This document shows positions 10,892 through 24,000 of a DNA stretch of 64,000 nucleotides, piece by piece; position 1 is the stretch's first letter; the number at the start of each line of letters is the position of its first letter. The DNA is from Allolobophora icterica (lineage: Eukaryota; Annelida; Clitellata; Crassiclitellata; Lumbricidae). Both the position numbers and the translations under genes were made by a program. Below the pieces are notes generated by a model, which saw only the letters and a list, made by a program, of their open reading frames with translations, ran no database searches and was not told where the DNA came from. The DNA lies in NCBI GenBank assembly GCA_963556255.1, contig OY744613.1, positions 37,129,555 to 37,193,554 on the forward strand. Direction: 5' to 3'.

Positions 10892-11926
10892 TAGATCGAT
10901 AGCAGATAATTTCGTTCTGCCTATAGTGCGATTACAGAAACTGCCTACTGGACCAGTAACTCATATAAGAGGCTGGCCAAATAAAGAATTAGGCCTACGT
11001 ACGTAGGCCCTATTAGCTATAATCTTTGGCTAATTTTTCACTTCACAACTGAAACACAATTCAATCGCATTCTGTCTGCAAAGAATTTTGTCAGATAACG
11101 AACGATTGTCTTCTTGTCTTTTTTCGTTCACATTTGTAGTAACGACCTTCAGAACTGGTTGTTGATTACTTGATTGTGTCTCTTCTTTTGTCTTCTTGCC
11201 AATTAGTCCGATAATTACACACTCTATAGCTGTCCTCGCCTTAGAAGATTGATCGACCGACTGATAGTCTTCTTCTTTTGACATGCTGCTGAATCCACGG
11301 CATACAAAGCGACTTCCCAACTCCATAATGAACAATCTACGCACGTCACCTCGACTAGGACTCAAGAATACGCTCTCCACTTAAGATGTTTATCAAGACG
11401 GATAACTGAACTGCTGTGTACAGTAATGTCGTCCAGACAGATAAACATTGACAGACTGTGGCCAACGACGACGAGTTCTGTCCATCTTTAACACTTTAAC
11501 GACGAGCTGCATTGATTTCCCAGTCGCTTTAGGGGCCTACACTTTCGTCGTTAAAGTGTTGAGCAGAATACTGGCAGCAGTTTGGCTATAATGGGTCCAC
11601 AGCTCTTTCGTCTTGTTCTAATCTAAAATGACAGTTGGTTTGTTATCCATCTGCGAAACTGTTTCCATGTCCTGATATCCTGAGTGTTTCTGTTCGCTGT
11701 TTTCGATGGAACATAGGAAGCAATTGTGGTCTGTCCACTTAAGCCAAATTATTCACGTTTGCCATCAGCGACCATCTCTCTGGGAGTCACAGTAGGCCTA
11801 TTTTTTTGGGCAAGTTGCCATTGATGTTAAAGTTCTTCTGAAGCAAATCTTGAGCGAGTGTAGGCCCTATACTGTGTTAAACTTTGTCCTGAGATATAAA
11901 TGTGTTGACAGAAATCCTTCGTAATT
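10892..11926. other. No supported gene
   Basis: A 116-codon minus-strand frame (11030-11380) has no recognisable domain or splice context. A short hairpin element lies at 11488-11563. Confidence 0.45.
11488..11563. mobile_element. Tiny hairpin element (TTAACACTTTAACGACGAG family), copy 1
   Basis: TTAACACTTTAACGACGAG at the left pairs with CTTTCGTCGTTAAAGTGTT at the right, giving inverted arms around a 35-40 bp centre. Related copies are at 47550, 52930 and 61288. Confidence 0.6.
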
Positions 11927-12421
11927 ATGTGTTTCCCATCCCTTCTCAAATGTGTTGAGCGGGTAAAATCAGTGAAAATTTTGGGGGTGATTATGCGTGA
12001 CGATCTCCGAGCAGTCGACCACGTAGACGCGGTTCTGGTCTCGTGCAGTGGATCTATGCACGCTCTGCGGATCTTAAAATCGCATGGCCTTCAACAAGAC
12101 GCCCTGCACTTGGTCACCGTTGCAACAACAGTCTCACGAATGTTGATTGCAGCACCTGATTGGTGGGGCAGAACTTCTGCAGAAGACCGAAAGGGACTTG
12201 GGAGATTTCTGTCGAAAATCGAACGAGCTGGCTACCTCAGAGACAATACGCCGAATGTTGAACTGATGATGAGAATTGATGATATGCGTCTGCTCTCGGC
12301 GGTGTCACTGTATGATTTGTTCCCACCCAAAATCATACGAAAGTATAGCCTCCGCCCGCGCCCACATGACTTTGCCCTGCCTCCCAAGGACGATACTAAT
12401 TTTATTTCTAGAGTTCTCTAA
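11927..12421 (+). pseudogene. Non-LTR retrotransposon RT, C-terminal part (family A)
   Basis: Open 164-codon frame with VKSVKILGVIMRDDLRAVDH, the SGSMHALRILKSHGL helix and the family C-terminal signature SLRPRPHDFALP followed by NFISRVL and stop. The same signature ends the 29318-30628 copy (LRPRPHNFSLP). The catalytic YADD region is missing (5' truncation). Its 3' untranslated part appears to be interrupted by the element at 12542-14091, with AATAATAATA resuming at about 14110. Confidence 0.8.
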
Positions 12422-12541
12422 GTTGCCCTAAAGTAGAATCCAGTTTCTCCATAATTCATTTTTGTTTACAGTCAAACGACTCTTGATTCCATTATTCTAA
12501 ACTTGTATTTTGTACCATGTTGCGGTGTGACAACGTACACG

Positions 12542-14091
12542 GTGAGTCATTTTCCGGTAAATGCATAAATTGACAATTCAGCTGTCCCCGGTCATTTCTC
12601 AGAAAACAATACCTAATCTGATCATGCTAAGTGATTAGATTAAAACGTTATTGATCAGTCAACAATTTAAAACCTTTGAAAGTAATTCAGAGCAATAAAA
12701 TAATTTATTACAATTTATTTTGAATTTAAAATGTTCCACTCCGTTACCGTCCCTAGGCTATAGTACATATTGCTTTCGTCTACAATTTCAAAATGATTTG
12801 CATTAAACCAAAAAACGTGACTGTTTCTTTTATAATAAACATAATTGCATATTTCTAAATACAACTTAGAAACTTACAACTTCAGTATAATTTTTAAAAA
12901 TATATTTTAACTTGTCCCCGGAAAATAATTATGTCCGCTCCGTTAACATGTGAAAATTATCTCGTATCTCACAACCCTTTCAGTTCTTTGGTCCCGCAAC
13001 TTAACACATCTCTTCTGTGAAGATCTATGTAAGTAAGTATGTCTTAATACAGGATCTGAATGCTAAGACAAATTTCTTACAAATTTTCATTTATTACATA
13101 CCTCATGTGTTTTTTCATAATACATCCACTCCGTTACTGCATTTTTGCAATGATTATGAATAAATTTAATTTAAATAATATTTTTAATATAACATTTATA
13201 AGCTATATAATGAGTGTACCGACGATTAATGTGGACGCATGAGAGATAATAATCATATTATGATATTTACCGTGCTGATACACAATTTGTCCACTCCGTT
13301 AACTGTCCACTCAGTTACCATAATTGTGACCCTTGAGGTACTAAAATTTATTCCACTGTCAGGATAAGTCGTCTACTTAAATTATCATTTCTAATGCAAC
13401 TTATATAACAATATATGACATTTTAAATAAATTTTTGCTTCGGCAGACTGTTTTTTTTAAAGTTCACTTTTCACATTCTGTGCTCAATTCTCGACAAATG
13501 GTAACGGAGCGGAACTTTTTATGGTAATTTTTTATGTAATTTTGATGTTATGAGCAGATTTTTAAGACAACATCATAAATATTTTAATGTTTTTTTGTTC
13601 ATTTGATCACTGGTAATGATTAGCTGAAGTGATTTTTATTTTGTTATTTGGCCAAAAAAATACAGTCAACTTTACGTTGATTAGATTCCCTATTTTTCTT
13701 TCGGTAACGGAGTGGAACACCTTAACAAAATTTAAAATGTGATGGAATTAAATAATCATTTGTATTGTAATTTCTTTTATATTTATTTTATAAACATTAA
13801 TACTAAGAACATATTGGCATGTCAAACTACGCAGTAGGAAGCCTTCTACTATATATAAATAGCTCATATGTGTTTTGGTAACGGAGTAACGGAGTGGACA
13901 AACATTTTCGTAGGGCTATTTTCTTTCTGCTAAAAACTTCATAATTTTACATATTAGTGCAAAACCAAATATATATTAGTGAAATAGAAATATTGAAGAT
14001 TTGCTCCCAAAAAAATCAATGTAATTTGGCAAAAAAAATTTTGTTGCTTCTTCAATTAGTGAATGTGACATATTACCGGGAAATGACTCAC
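12542..14091. mobile_element. Nonautonomous DNA element with iterated CCACTCCGTTACC motifs
   Basis: Terminal inverted repeats GTGAGTCATTTTCCGGTAA (12542) and, inverted, GTGAGTCATTTCCCGGTAA (ending 14091). The AT-rich interior contains a 13-15 bp motif in forward orientation at 12733, 12933, 13124, 13289 and 13305, and in reverse orientation (GGTAACGGAGTGGA-like) at 13499, 13702 and 13876-13899 (doubled). The switch of orientation falls near the middle (about 13400). No coding capacity is visible. I could not define a target duplication, so the superfamily is open. It sits inside the 3' region of the family-A RT remnant. Confidence 0.75.
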
Positions 14092-15300
14092 GTGTGGAGT
14101 TAATAAGCGAATAATAATAAAATTTTCAAGGTAAACCTGCATATGCACAGTATGCATGGACGCGGTCGGCAGCGACTCCTTTTTTCATCTTATATTTTAG
14201 GCTGGTTTTATGATATGGGCTTATGTATCTAAGAAATGCACATTTACCTCTTAAATCCGACTGCTTGGCTTGCATGCTTCGTTCCGCACGTTGTTGCTAT
14301 GCGGTCAAATACCTGCCTGAAAGTTAAGAGTTTAGTCAAATTAAGTTATGGACAGTCATTTATACCCAGCAGCATACGGTACATTTACAATGCTTTGAAA
14401 TGTATAAACTGACATTGGGGCGAAAAATTCACCCCAGGTTAACCTCCGAAGGTTAAAGTTTAACCTGCTAGAATTTATTGCTATAAATGCAGATGTTTTG
14501 TTAAAATCGGGTTATTTCATGTGAAAAAGTTTAACATAAACTTTAAATCTGAAAACCGTTAAAATTTTGTTTAGAAACTCACAAAATGCAGCCTTGTCAA
14601 CGATATTACTTCTACAGATAGTCACGCAGTGCCTGTAACTCAGTCAAAAGTGACGCATATAATATGGTGTACAGTATATGTCAGTTGATTGAGGAGAATA
14701 GAAGGGTTTTTAAATGCTCCATTTTTATGTCTATATATAACTCACCCAAAGACACCAATATGAAATATTAGACTACAGAAACCATGCAGCGAAAACCAGT
14801 GAAGTGATTACACAATTGTATATATGCACGATATAAAAAACCTATAAATAAATTATGATAGTAGCTAAGTGAGCAGTTCATAAAATTCCTCGGAGAGCGT
14901 ATACAGTCAGCAGAAAAGATTTCTACATCGCACAGTCTAGGCCACCAAGGCAACTTATCCGCAGGGTTGAAATCGTTACATTTTAGCCTCAGTTTCACTT
15001 AGATAAAGAATACCTTTAAAATTCGAACTATCGCACCTTAGTTTTATTCTGCATTTGTCCTCTGTAACTTAGGCCTACTTTAGATCTACCAACCAAAGCT
15101 GCTCTCTTTGGATGTTAAAAGACGTCCTAAACCTCCGCAACGAATGCAACCCTGCTCATTTATAAATAATCTTCTTTATTAATTAAAACTGACAAACGCA
15201 GTAAGATTACATTGAAAGTTATGGAAAATCGGGTTATTTCATGCGAAATCAAATCAAATCTTAACTAGCACACGGTTTGGCAGCAACCTCTGTTATTGTG
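14092..15300. other. No supported gene
   Basis: The first 30 bases look like the resumed 3' tail of the RT interrupted at 12541. The remainder has no exon or transposon signature I can support. Confidence 0.45.
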
Positions 15301-15307
15301 AAAGAGG

Positions 15308-15405
15308 GGGATTACGGGTATCGAACCGCGAATCTAATGCTCTCCTGGCCATGACTGTTACTGCCCGCATGAATGTAACATGACTGTTACCATTGCTCTA
15401 TCCCC
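15308..15405 (-). other. tRNA-like sequence (possible SINE head or tRNA pseudogene)
   Basis: On the minus strand GGGGATAGAGCAATGG resembles a Pol III A box, and GCGGTTCGATACCCG is a good B box (GGTTCGAxxCC). The 3' end TAATCCCC can partly pair with the 5' GGGGAT. An apparent internal repeat (AACAGTCATG twice) makes the middle too long, and the T stem is imperfect. A functional tRNA is therefore unlikely. Confidence 0.35.
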
Positions 15406-15434
15406 TTCCCAGATATAATTGTCCAGATAGCCTA

Positions 15435-15987
15435 CAGTGATGGGCAATAGTTAACTAAAAAGGTGCTAACTTTTAGTTTAACTAAATTTTTTTAGTTAAG
15501 GATGAAGTTTAACTTTAAAAATAGTTTAGTTAAAACGATAGTTTAACTAAAAAATTTAGTTGCTAACTAAAAAGTTTAAATAAAAAAATAAGCAATATGC
15601 AACTATTTTTCCACAATGGACATCGAACACTGACAACAAAAAACATTTCAACACGCATGGTTTTAGCATTAACAGCCTGTGTTTTCAAATTCATACACTA
15701 TTTACAGTACGCCTGTAACTGTATGCCAGAACAGTACACATTGCAAAGTTTGAAGGTAAAATTGTCATTGATGCTCTGCATTATTACAGTTCACTTAACC
15801 TCTGTTATTGTGAAAATGTTTGTCGTGAAAAGTTGGAAAAAAGTTGGAAAAAAGTTGGAAAAAGTTTAACTACTTTTTTAGTTTAGTTAACTAATTTTCA
15901 AAATCAGTTGCCAACTTTAGTTAAACTAATTTTTTTTTGGAAAATAGTTTTAGTTTAACTAAACAAATAGTTTAGTCCCCATCACTG
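15435..15987. mobile_element. hAT-like MITE rich in TTTAGTTAAACTAAA
   Basis: Left end CAGTGATGGGCAATAG and right end (inverted) CAGTGATGGGGACTAA resemble the common hAT terminus CAGTGATGGG. The outer 150 bp on each side consist of repeated GTTTAACTAAA palindromes. The 91-codon frame at 15597-15869 is unrecognised. No convincing 8-bp target duplication was found, and a second partial terminus follows at 15988, so the right boundary is uncertain. Confidence 0.6.
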
Positions 15988-17665
15988 GGGATGGGGACTA
16001 AACTAAATTACCTTGCAATTGCGTTTGATGTTAATCAAACGCAACAAAATAACGTAAATGACTTCAAACCATTAGTTACAGTTTACAACTGCTTTACCTT
16101 ATACAAACAGACCTTGATATTTATATATGCAATTATTATTACGGTAGCGTAGGCCTAGGCCCCTTACATGAGATATTCTTCTTAATCGTTAGGCCCTACT
16201 AGAATTTTATTATATCAGAAGCAGAATCTTTTTATGTGTATGTACTAGAACAGCGTTGGCTTACTGTCGTCAGAAGTTATAGTCACTTTGGCAATGTGCA
16301 ATTTTGAAGATATTGGAGTCTTTAACTGAGCTACTATACAGAGCGGTCTCTGCCTTTGACTGCATGCATGTTTAAGTTGCACAGCAACCAATGGGACATT
16401 ATGCAAACAGGCCTCCAAGACTTACAAGCAAATGCTTGAAGACAATAGCTCGAGTCTTTCATGCAAATCGTCCGTTGTGATGCGAACATAATATTCTAGC
16501 AGTCTATTACTGCGATCTATCTGAAAGACAAATCCTTGAAAACCAAACAGCGGAATGCAAAAATTTGACATATTTACTAAGCTAAATTTGTCGATTTATT
16601 TTCAAACATCATGAAGACCTTATAACACGAGGAATGTTGCAAAACAACCGTAAATTTGTTCAAAATCTGAAGACAACATCTGTAGTAGGTGTATAGAATC
16701 GTAAAACGTTCATTGTCTCTACTCTTATAAATTTTGTCTACATGTGCAGGAGGAACAACGGCGTTTCAAATGTTTCTTTGATATATTCATCATCAGAAAC
16801 AAGGCTGGACTGGGATTTTGTTCGTAACAGGATGTTTGAAGTATTACTTGTGCATGGTGCACAGAACCAACGAGGGCGCGAACACCGAGATAAGCAATGT
16901 CCACAGCGCCCTCTTTTTTCACATATTAAGTGTCCAGGTAAAATGAGACAACGACTGGTTAACCCAGAATGCAACGCGGCCTGTAGTCTGATGTAGACCC
17001 TATATATAAATATAGTTTACATAAATATAAAGAAATGATAAATATGTAGTTCACGTCGTTCTATTTATAAAGCTTTGCTCCTAGAAAGGACCTAGATGAC
17101 AGTTTAATGCCTAGAGGTCTAAAGTTGGCTTCTATGTTTTTCTTCGCCTTTGTTTGTTAGCCAACGTTTTCATGATTGGATAGAAATTAATTAAATTGGA
17201 ACCAAAGGAATTTACGCATCTTGGTTTGGAAGTGGATGAATGCCTTATCTTCAACATCAGCCATCAACATCAGTAGGAGCTTCAGTGCGACTCTTTCAAT
17301 TGACTGACAGAGAGTAATGAAGTGAAGGTTGAGCAGCTGCTACTGCATAATATAAGGTGATTAAACGAATCAGTAGAAACCGTGGATTGTGGGTGAATTT
17401 CATAAGTAAGAGAAGCAGACGTGGCTGAAACTATAACGAAACCGATAATATAAGAATAACTCAGTGGTTTGACTAAGACTATAGGATGTTTCATGATGAA
17501 TGGACTCTCAGATCCATTCATTGTTTTCTGCCTAAAGAGATGATCTTAATAACAAAGAATTGAAGACGCGTGTCTGTCGTCGATCAGATGTCATGATGAC
17601 ACCTGCAGACGCAGAGCAGCCAACGGCGAACACCACCAGCAGCAGCAGCAGTCTCGTTACTGCTG
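15988..17665. other. No supported gene; 3' flank of the IgGFc-type gene
   Basis: The stretch includes the presumed 3' untranslated region of the gene ending at 17666 on the minus strand. No clear nearby AATAAA on that strand could be assigned. Short open frames at 16725-16996 have no recognisable domain. Confidence 0.4.
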
Positions 17666-18034
17666 TCAGTCGCTGGTGCCTTGGAACCTGGTCAACGAGT
17701 GCATGAGGGCGCCAACAAAGAGTGCGCAGATGAGACTGAGACTGGAGAGGGAAGGAGGTGAGGACGAGAGGACGGCCTCCGTTGCCTTGGGACACGCCCA
17801 TCCAAGTCCAGTGTTGACGAAGCGTTCAGGGAGGAAGTGGACGACATTGCAGTCCTTCGTGTATGATGTGTCGTTCTTGAGAACCTCTCGTGAGTTGTTG
17901 TAGCGATCGACCCAGTTGTCGAGTCTCTCGAAGAAACTCAGAAGGTTCCCTCTGCTGGGACCAACGCATCTGACGATGTCTCCAAGGGACGTTGAACCAA
18001 CGCCCTTCAGCTTCACCTCGATCTCTACAACGCC
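17666..18034 (-). CDS. IgGFc-type gene, last exon
   Basis: Acceptor TGTTGATTGCAG, phase 0. The exon encodes 122 residues ending at TGA 17668-17666. Includes three Cys, N-x-S/T sites and the C-terminal hydrophobic segment [14 protein letters not shown]. Confidence 0.85.
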   Translation of the reverse strand, partial: GVVEIEVKLKGVGSTSLGDIVRCVGPSRGNLLSFFERLDNWVDRYNNSREVLKNDTSYTKDCNVVHFLPERFVNTGLGWACPKATEAVLSSSPPSLSSLSLICALFVGALMHSLTRFQGTSD

Positions 18035-21000
18035 CTGCAATCAACAACAACATTGAACGCCTTCAATAGAGACATTCTATCTCCACAGCCAACGATCAGA
18101 CGCTGAAGCTATTTATACATCAGTCGTTTTGTTTCTTGTCTTCTTCTTCTAAGTATTTATACGAAACGGCCACAGAACAAAACCACATCATAGCCTAGTG
18201 ACACTTACACATAATCTTTACACCTATGATCTATAGCGTGATAGTGATGGACCTATGAAATGACTCCAGTTATGTATATTGATGTATTGATGTATTTGTT
18301 CATTGAGACAACGGCAGTGTAGAAGTTTTCGGATTTCATTGGATTGATAATAACATTATTGTAAATATTTTCATAAGATGATTTTGTGCAAATTCTGACA
18401 GAAACAGCCCCATAAAAGAAGAGGTCAAAGAAAGAATCAGACAGACAGAAAGAGACTGGAGAAGTGATACGTAATCCAGACACACAGACACACAGACAGA
18501 CAGACAGACAGACAGACCGTAGTTGTGTTCTTACCGCCGTGTACTCTGAGTAGATACGGTTGTTGAAGGTGACATTAATCGAGGCTCCTTCGTTCAGTGG
18601 ACATAACTGTGACGACAGCATTCCCATCATCTTCATCTTCATCGAACTCAATCGTTTCTCCAGGAAGTAGCGAGCATATCCGTCGCTGCAGAACTTCGTT
18701 ATCAGTTTTCCTTCGAGGTTGAAGGCGTAGTAGCGACCGACGTAGCGCAGGACGTAGTAAGGAGTGTCTGATGCACAACGAAATCATTTGGCTGATCATA
18801 CATGAATGGAGCGTTTACAGCTAACATACATCCATGTCTACAACTGCATTCTAAATAATTTCTATCAGAGCTTCAACTCTGGACTGTTCTGATAAAGGCA
18901 GTTAAATATCTACAAGCCTATCGAAACTCTCGGAACGGTTTTCCTCTTTAGCCTCAACTGTTGTCTTATCTCAAACATTCTCCTAAACCGAAACCGAAAC
19001 CAATCTTCCTACACCAAACATCAGTCCACCGAAACGGTCCTCGCCTCGTTATACAGCAAAATTTATACAACAAGTCTCTTGTTTGTGTCTTTTGGACATC
19101 TCTGCCGCCTTTGACACAATAGACCATGCTATCCTTACTAAACGCCTTTCCACTGTAGGCCTGTTTGGAATCTCTGGTACTGCTCTATCTTGGATCAAGT
19201 CGTACCTTTCCTCGCGTTCTTTCACCGTTAATGCCACTGGTCACTCCTCTAACTCGCACACCCTGACCGGCGGTGGTCCTCAAGGTTCTGTCCTCGGTCC
19301 TCTGCTGTTCATCCTTTACACCTCCCCACTCAGCAAACTCATTTCCTCATCCTCTGTCGATCAACACCTCTATATTGACGATACACAACTGTTCATATCT
19401 TTCTCCCCTCACACCCTTCCAGATGCACTAGATCATCCATGTAACACCATCACCCAGATATCAGCCTGGATGACTGTCAACCTCTTATGTCTGTTCTGTT
19501 CTGTTCCTAGCCATCCTCGAATCGAGAGTCGGCCGCATCATGCACGATGTTCCTCCAACGCTTCCTGTCCTCCGTCAACCTTAGCATTTCTTCCAGTGTC
19601 AACCCAGCCCATTCCTTTATGTTATCCTTATCCAGCCACTTCGTTCTCGGTCTTCCCCTTTTTCGATCCCCTGGAATCGTGCCCTGTATGATCTCCTTCT
19701 CTATACATGTTCCCTCCCTTCTCATGATATGTCCAAAATAGATCATTTTCCTTTCTTTTACTGTTCTCAGCAAATTCCTCTCCACGGCCGCAGCCTCCAG
19801 CACCCATTCATTTGTCCGCTTTTCCATCCACGAAATTTGCATGATCTTATGTCTAAACCCTTCAAACACAGAATTCCTCATCATTGGCCTCTGCGAGCAA
19901 TTAAGCAGACTAACCTCTCCTTCTGACCTATCGCCAACAGATCTCACTTCCCCCGTACTTTACTCTTCTCCTGTCCACAATCTTGCAATCATCTTTGATT
20001 AAAAAAACCTTACCTTTGCCGACCACATCACCCAGCTATCTCGCACGTGCTATATGCACATTCGTGACCTTCATCGATTGCGCCAATACTTGATTACAAA
20101 ACCGCCTGCACAATAGCCACCTCAACTGTTCATTCCAAACTCGATTACTGTAATTCCCTTTTCTACAACGTCGACTCTTCTCAAATAAAATCCCTCCAAA
20201 CAGAGTCCAGAACTCTCTAGCCCTCGCAGTCACCAAAACTCTCAAACACCACCACATACCCCTCTTCTCAAAGAACTTCATTGGCCCTCAGCGCACCCAT
20301 TAAAAATTGTCTCTTACCTACAACATCGTTCAAACCTTTCAACCCTCTTACTCTCACCAGCTATTCACCATCCAACCGCCCAGATCTACTCGTTCAGCAT
20401 CATATCTTTCTCTATCTTGGACTCCCGTCTCCTCCTTTCTAAAATTCTGCAACCGTCTCCCGCTTCTTAGTCTATGCTGCACCTGGTCTTTGAAATGAAC
20501 CCCAAAAGATCTCTTCCGGGTCAATCTCCTCCTCTCTCCTATGTCAGTTATCCGCTAGCCCTCTCTTCTGAAACTTTCCACTAACGACTGAAAACCAAAC
20601 TCTTCAGGCATTCCTTATACCTTGATTCTACCTCTTCGCCACCACATTAACACAATCATCAACGATTTCCACTGCAGCACTGGTACGCTGTCTCATCGGC
20701 CTGACCTCTCCCGATTCTGACCTGGCACCGAAGCAGACAAAACCATCTGGTTCCAGCGGACTTGACTTGATATAGCGCCAGTGTTGAGCTGGTCTCCCGA
20801 CTTGGCTTTTATGTGGCGCCCATCAACAGAAATTTTTGAGATTTACATTACATTACAAGCAATGCACTAGTAATGTTAGCAACGTTAATGTTACAACTAT
20901 GAACCGAAGGGAGTCTTGTGGTGGATGTGTGTGTGTGTACCTGCTTCTGTGACGATGGTTGGTCCAAGAGGCAGAGGTGTTGTCCGAGGAGCATTCGTTG

Positions 21001-24000
21001 TTCCTGCTGAGACTGGTAACGAGAAGTCAAAGAGTGGCATCGTTGCGTTCAGTTGCTGGTCTTTATCGTACACTGATCATCAACAGAACTAAACCAGCTG
21101 CATATACATGTACGCATACGTATGTGTACATTATGAATGTATGTATGTATGTATGTATATATGTATGTATGTATGTATGTATGTAAGTATGTATGTATGT
21201 GTGTATGTGTGTATGTGTGTATGTATGTATGTATGTATGTATGTATGTATGTATGTATGTATGTATGTATGTATGTATGTATGTATGTATGTATGTATGT
21301 ATGTATGTATGTATGTATGTATGTATGTATGTATGTATGTATGTCAGTGTATATGTAAGTGTCCAATATAATCTAAAAACTTATATAGCGCCAATGTCCC
21401 GATGCTCAAGGCCTCAGGCGATGTGAATCAGGTCAAAAGCCAATAAGACGACCCGGAAGCAGCCTACGGAGCCTCGGTTCGTTTCGTCCAGGAAAAGATG
21501 AGTTTTTAGTTGAGATCTGAAGGCCAGAACAGACTTTATAGAACGAAATTTTGCCACATTGTAGGGCCAGCAACAGAAAAGGTGCACCAACCGAGAGCTG
21601 TCCCTGCTCTCGAAATATCTGTGTGTATGTATGCATGTATGCATGCATGTATGTATGTATGTGTGCATGTTTGTCTTTATGTATGCATGTATGTTTGCAT
21701 GTATGCATGTATTTATGTATGTATATAGGCCTATAGGCCCTATGTGTTGGTGCCATCATAGTGCCGTGCAAATAGCTAACAGAGACATTTCTCGCCAGCC
21801 TCAGTTGAATATAGCACGTTACCTGAGAGAATAGAAGAACGAATAAGCGGAGGAAGCTCATTCCAAAGAGCAGGGCCAATGGAAGCAAAAGACCTAGATT
21901 GAGCCAGAGAAGTCCTGACACGGGGAACGAGGAGGTCCAAACGGTCAGATGAACAAAGAGAAGAAGCAGAGTGAGGGCGATGAATAAAGTCACATAAATA
22001 TTTCGGAGCGAAACTAAGTTGAGCCTTAGAGACAAGGATGAGGACCTTGAATTGGATGTGGGCAGAAAGCGGAAGCCAGTGAAGTTCTTCTGCCATAAAG
22101 GTGGTGATATGAGAGAATCGAGGAAGACGATTTTTGCTTTATAGATTGGAAGGTTTACGATTTCAGTAGGCTCCTATATGAGAATGTGCATGAATGAATG
22201 GCTATTGTGTATCTTAATAAGTCGGTTGACTTACGATATCTGTATCCTCCTAGGTATCCATATGCCGTGTGATCCTGCGTTCCATAGCCATAGACGAAGA
22301 CGGCGTAATAGGCGTTCGAATCAGAACTCGTAACCGAGTGGAAACCTGCCTTGAGTGGAGCGATGATCACCGAATAATCGGAGAAACCGTCAGCGTTGAT
22401 GATGAACGTGGTGCCACCTGTCGAATAAATAGAAATATCAGGCGTACATTGAGTTGTATAAGTCCTGGTTAAGGTTTGCTTACGACACATAATTATATTG
22501 ACCAGTGACGCCATAGTCTACAATGGTTATCCGGATGAACGGTGAACCTCCGTCTCAACAGGGACATAGTTCTGAGTCCTCTAATGATCTGGGATTTAAA
22601 AAAGTGAGCAGATCAAAGAGTGGCAAAGGTTTCGCTATCTGCTCTTATAGCCAGATTAAAAATGGAATTGATGGAAGACTCATTGGAGTTAAATAGCAAC
22701 CAAACTGAACCAAACCAGTAAGTCAGCTGCCGAGTTACACAGACTATAACCTGAATACCCAATATTATTTTTGACTTTGGTTCATAGACTGGGAGGTTTA
22801 CGATTTCAGTATAGGCTCCTATTCGAGCATTCAAGGTGATCAACATTATTCGACGATTTAACGGGAATAATGTATTGCTCCAGTAAGATCGATCTTTTCT
22901 GTTTGGTTAAGACTATCAGCAGTCTTGTTGTCAAGACCTTAGACCTCAAGACCAAGACCAAGACCAAGACCTTGAACCTCAAGACCAAGACCAAGACCAA
23001 GACCTTGAACCTCGAGACCAAGACCAAGACCAAGACTTTGAACCTCGAGACCAAGACCAAGACCTTGAACCTCAAGACCAAGACCAAGACCAAGACCCAA
23101 AAAATCGCAATCAGGTCAAGACTTCTAAAAATTGTCAAGTCGGAATATTCGCTATTTTAATGAAAACATGAGTCTTTTATTTTATTCAAGCAAATTAACT
23201 TTAAATGCAAACTGCAGAGAAATCCGAATTTGTATTCAAAAGTCCTTCATGCAAACTATTATTCCAAATGCCTTTTGTATTTTATAAAAACCAATTCGCT
23301 CAGAATTTTCTGACCAAGACGTGCCTGGTGGGCCTCATAAAAATTCCGCCATGTGAAAAAATATGTTATCCAGGTGCTGAAGTCGCTGACACACACAAAG
23401 AGTAGTTTTTCAAGCACTGGATGTAAATGTACAGATAGTGAGTTCTTTTGAAATCTTCCCATGGTTTATCATACCGTCTGATACAGAATAACTGTTGCTG
23501 CTGCCAATGGGTTTCCCTGACCAACAAGACTTGTATCTATCCATAGATATTGGTCGTATGATGCAAGCAGGCTTGATACAGAATTCTTGAGTTCTGTTAA
23601 ATGACTCTTTATATTGACAGCCGGTCTTGGTCTTGGTCAAGACTTTGAACCTCAAGACCAAGACCAAGACCTTGAACCTCAAGACCAAGACCAAGACCAA
23701 GACTTTTGGTCTCAAGACCAAGACCAAGACCAAGACTTTTAAAAACGAACTCGAGTGCACTCGAGACCAAGACCATGGTCTCGAGGACAACAAGACTGAC
23801 TATCAGACAACAATGCATAGTGTCTGTTTCTAAATGTAAGCCTATTACGTGTACATGTATGTGTGTTTGTATGTGAGTGTGTGTATGCATGTGTACGTGT
23901 ATGTATGTGTGTGTGTATATGAGTAGTTTCTGTAAGTTGAATATGCTTACCGATTGAAGCTAACGGAATTCCGTCGAGGTATATTTTGCTCATGTTGACA

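Noticed and set aside
15308..15405. Functional tRNA gene
   Set aside because: The B box is good, but the T stem is imperfect and an internal repeat disturbs the anticodon region; kept only as tRNA-like.
21049..21426. Tyr-Val-Cys-Met and Thr-Tyr-Ile-His repeat proteins
   Set aside because: (ATGT)n microsatellite, open in all frames by composition.
23739..23950. Extension of the IgGFc exon 3 frame into the hAT element
   Set aside because: The donor GTAAGC at 23950 and phase-matched exon 4 give the canonical domain end; the extension is His/Thr repeat and transposon sequence.
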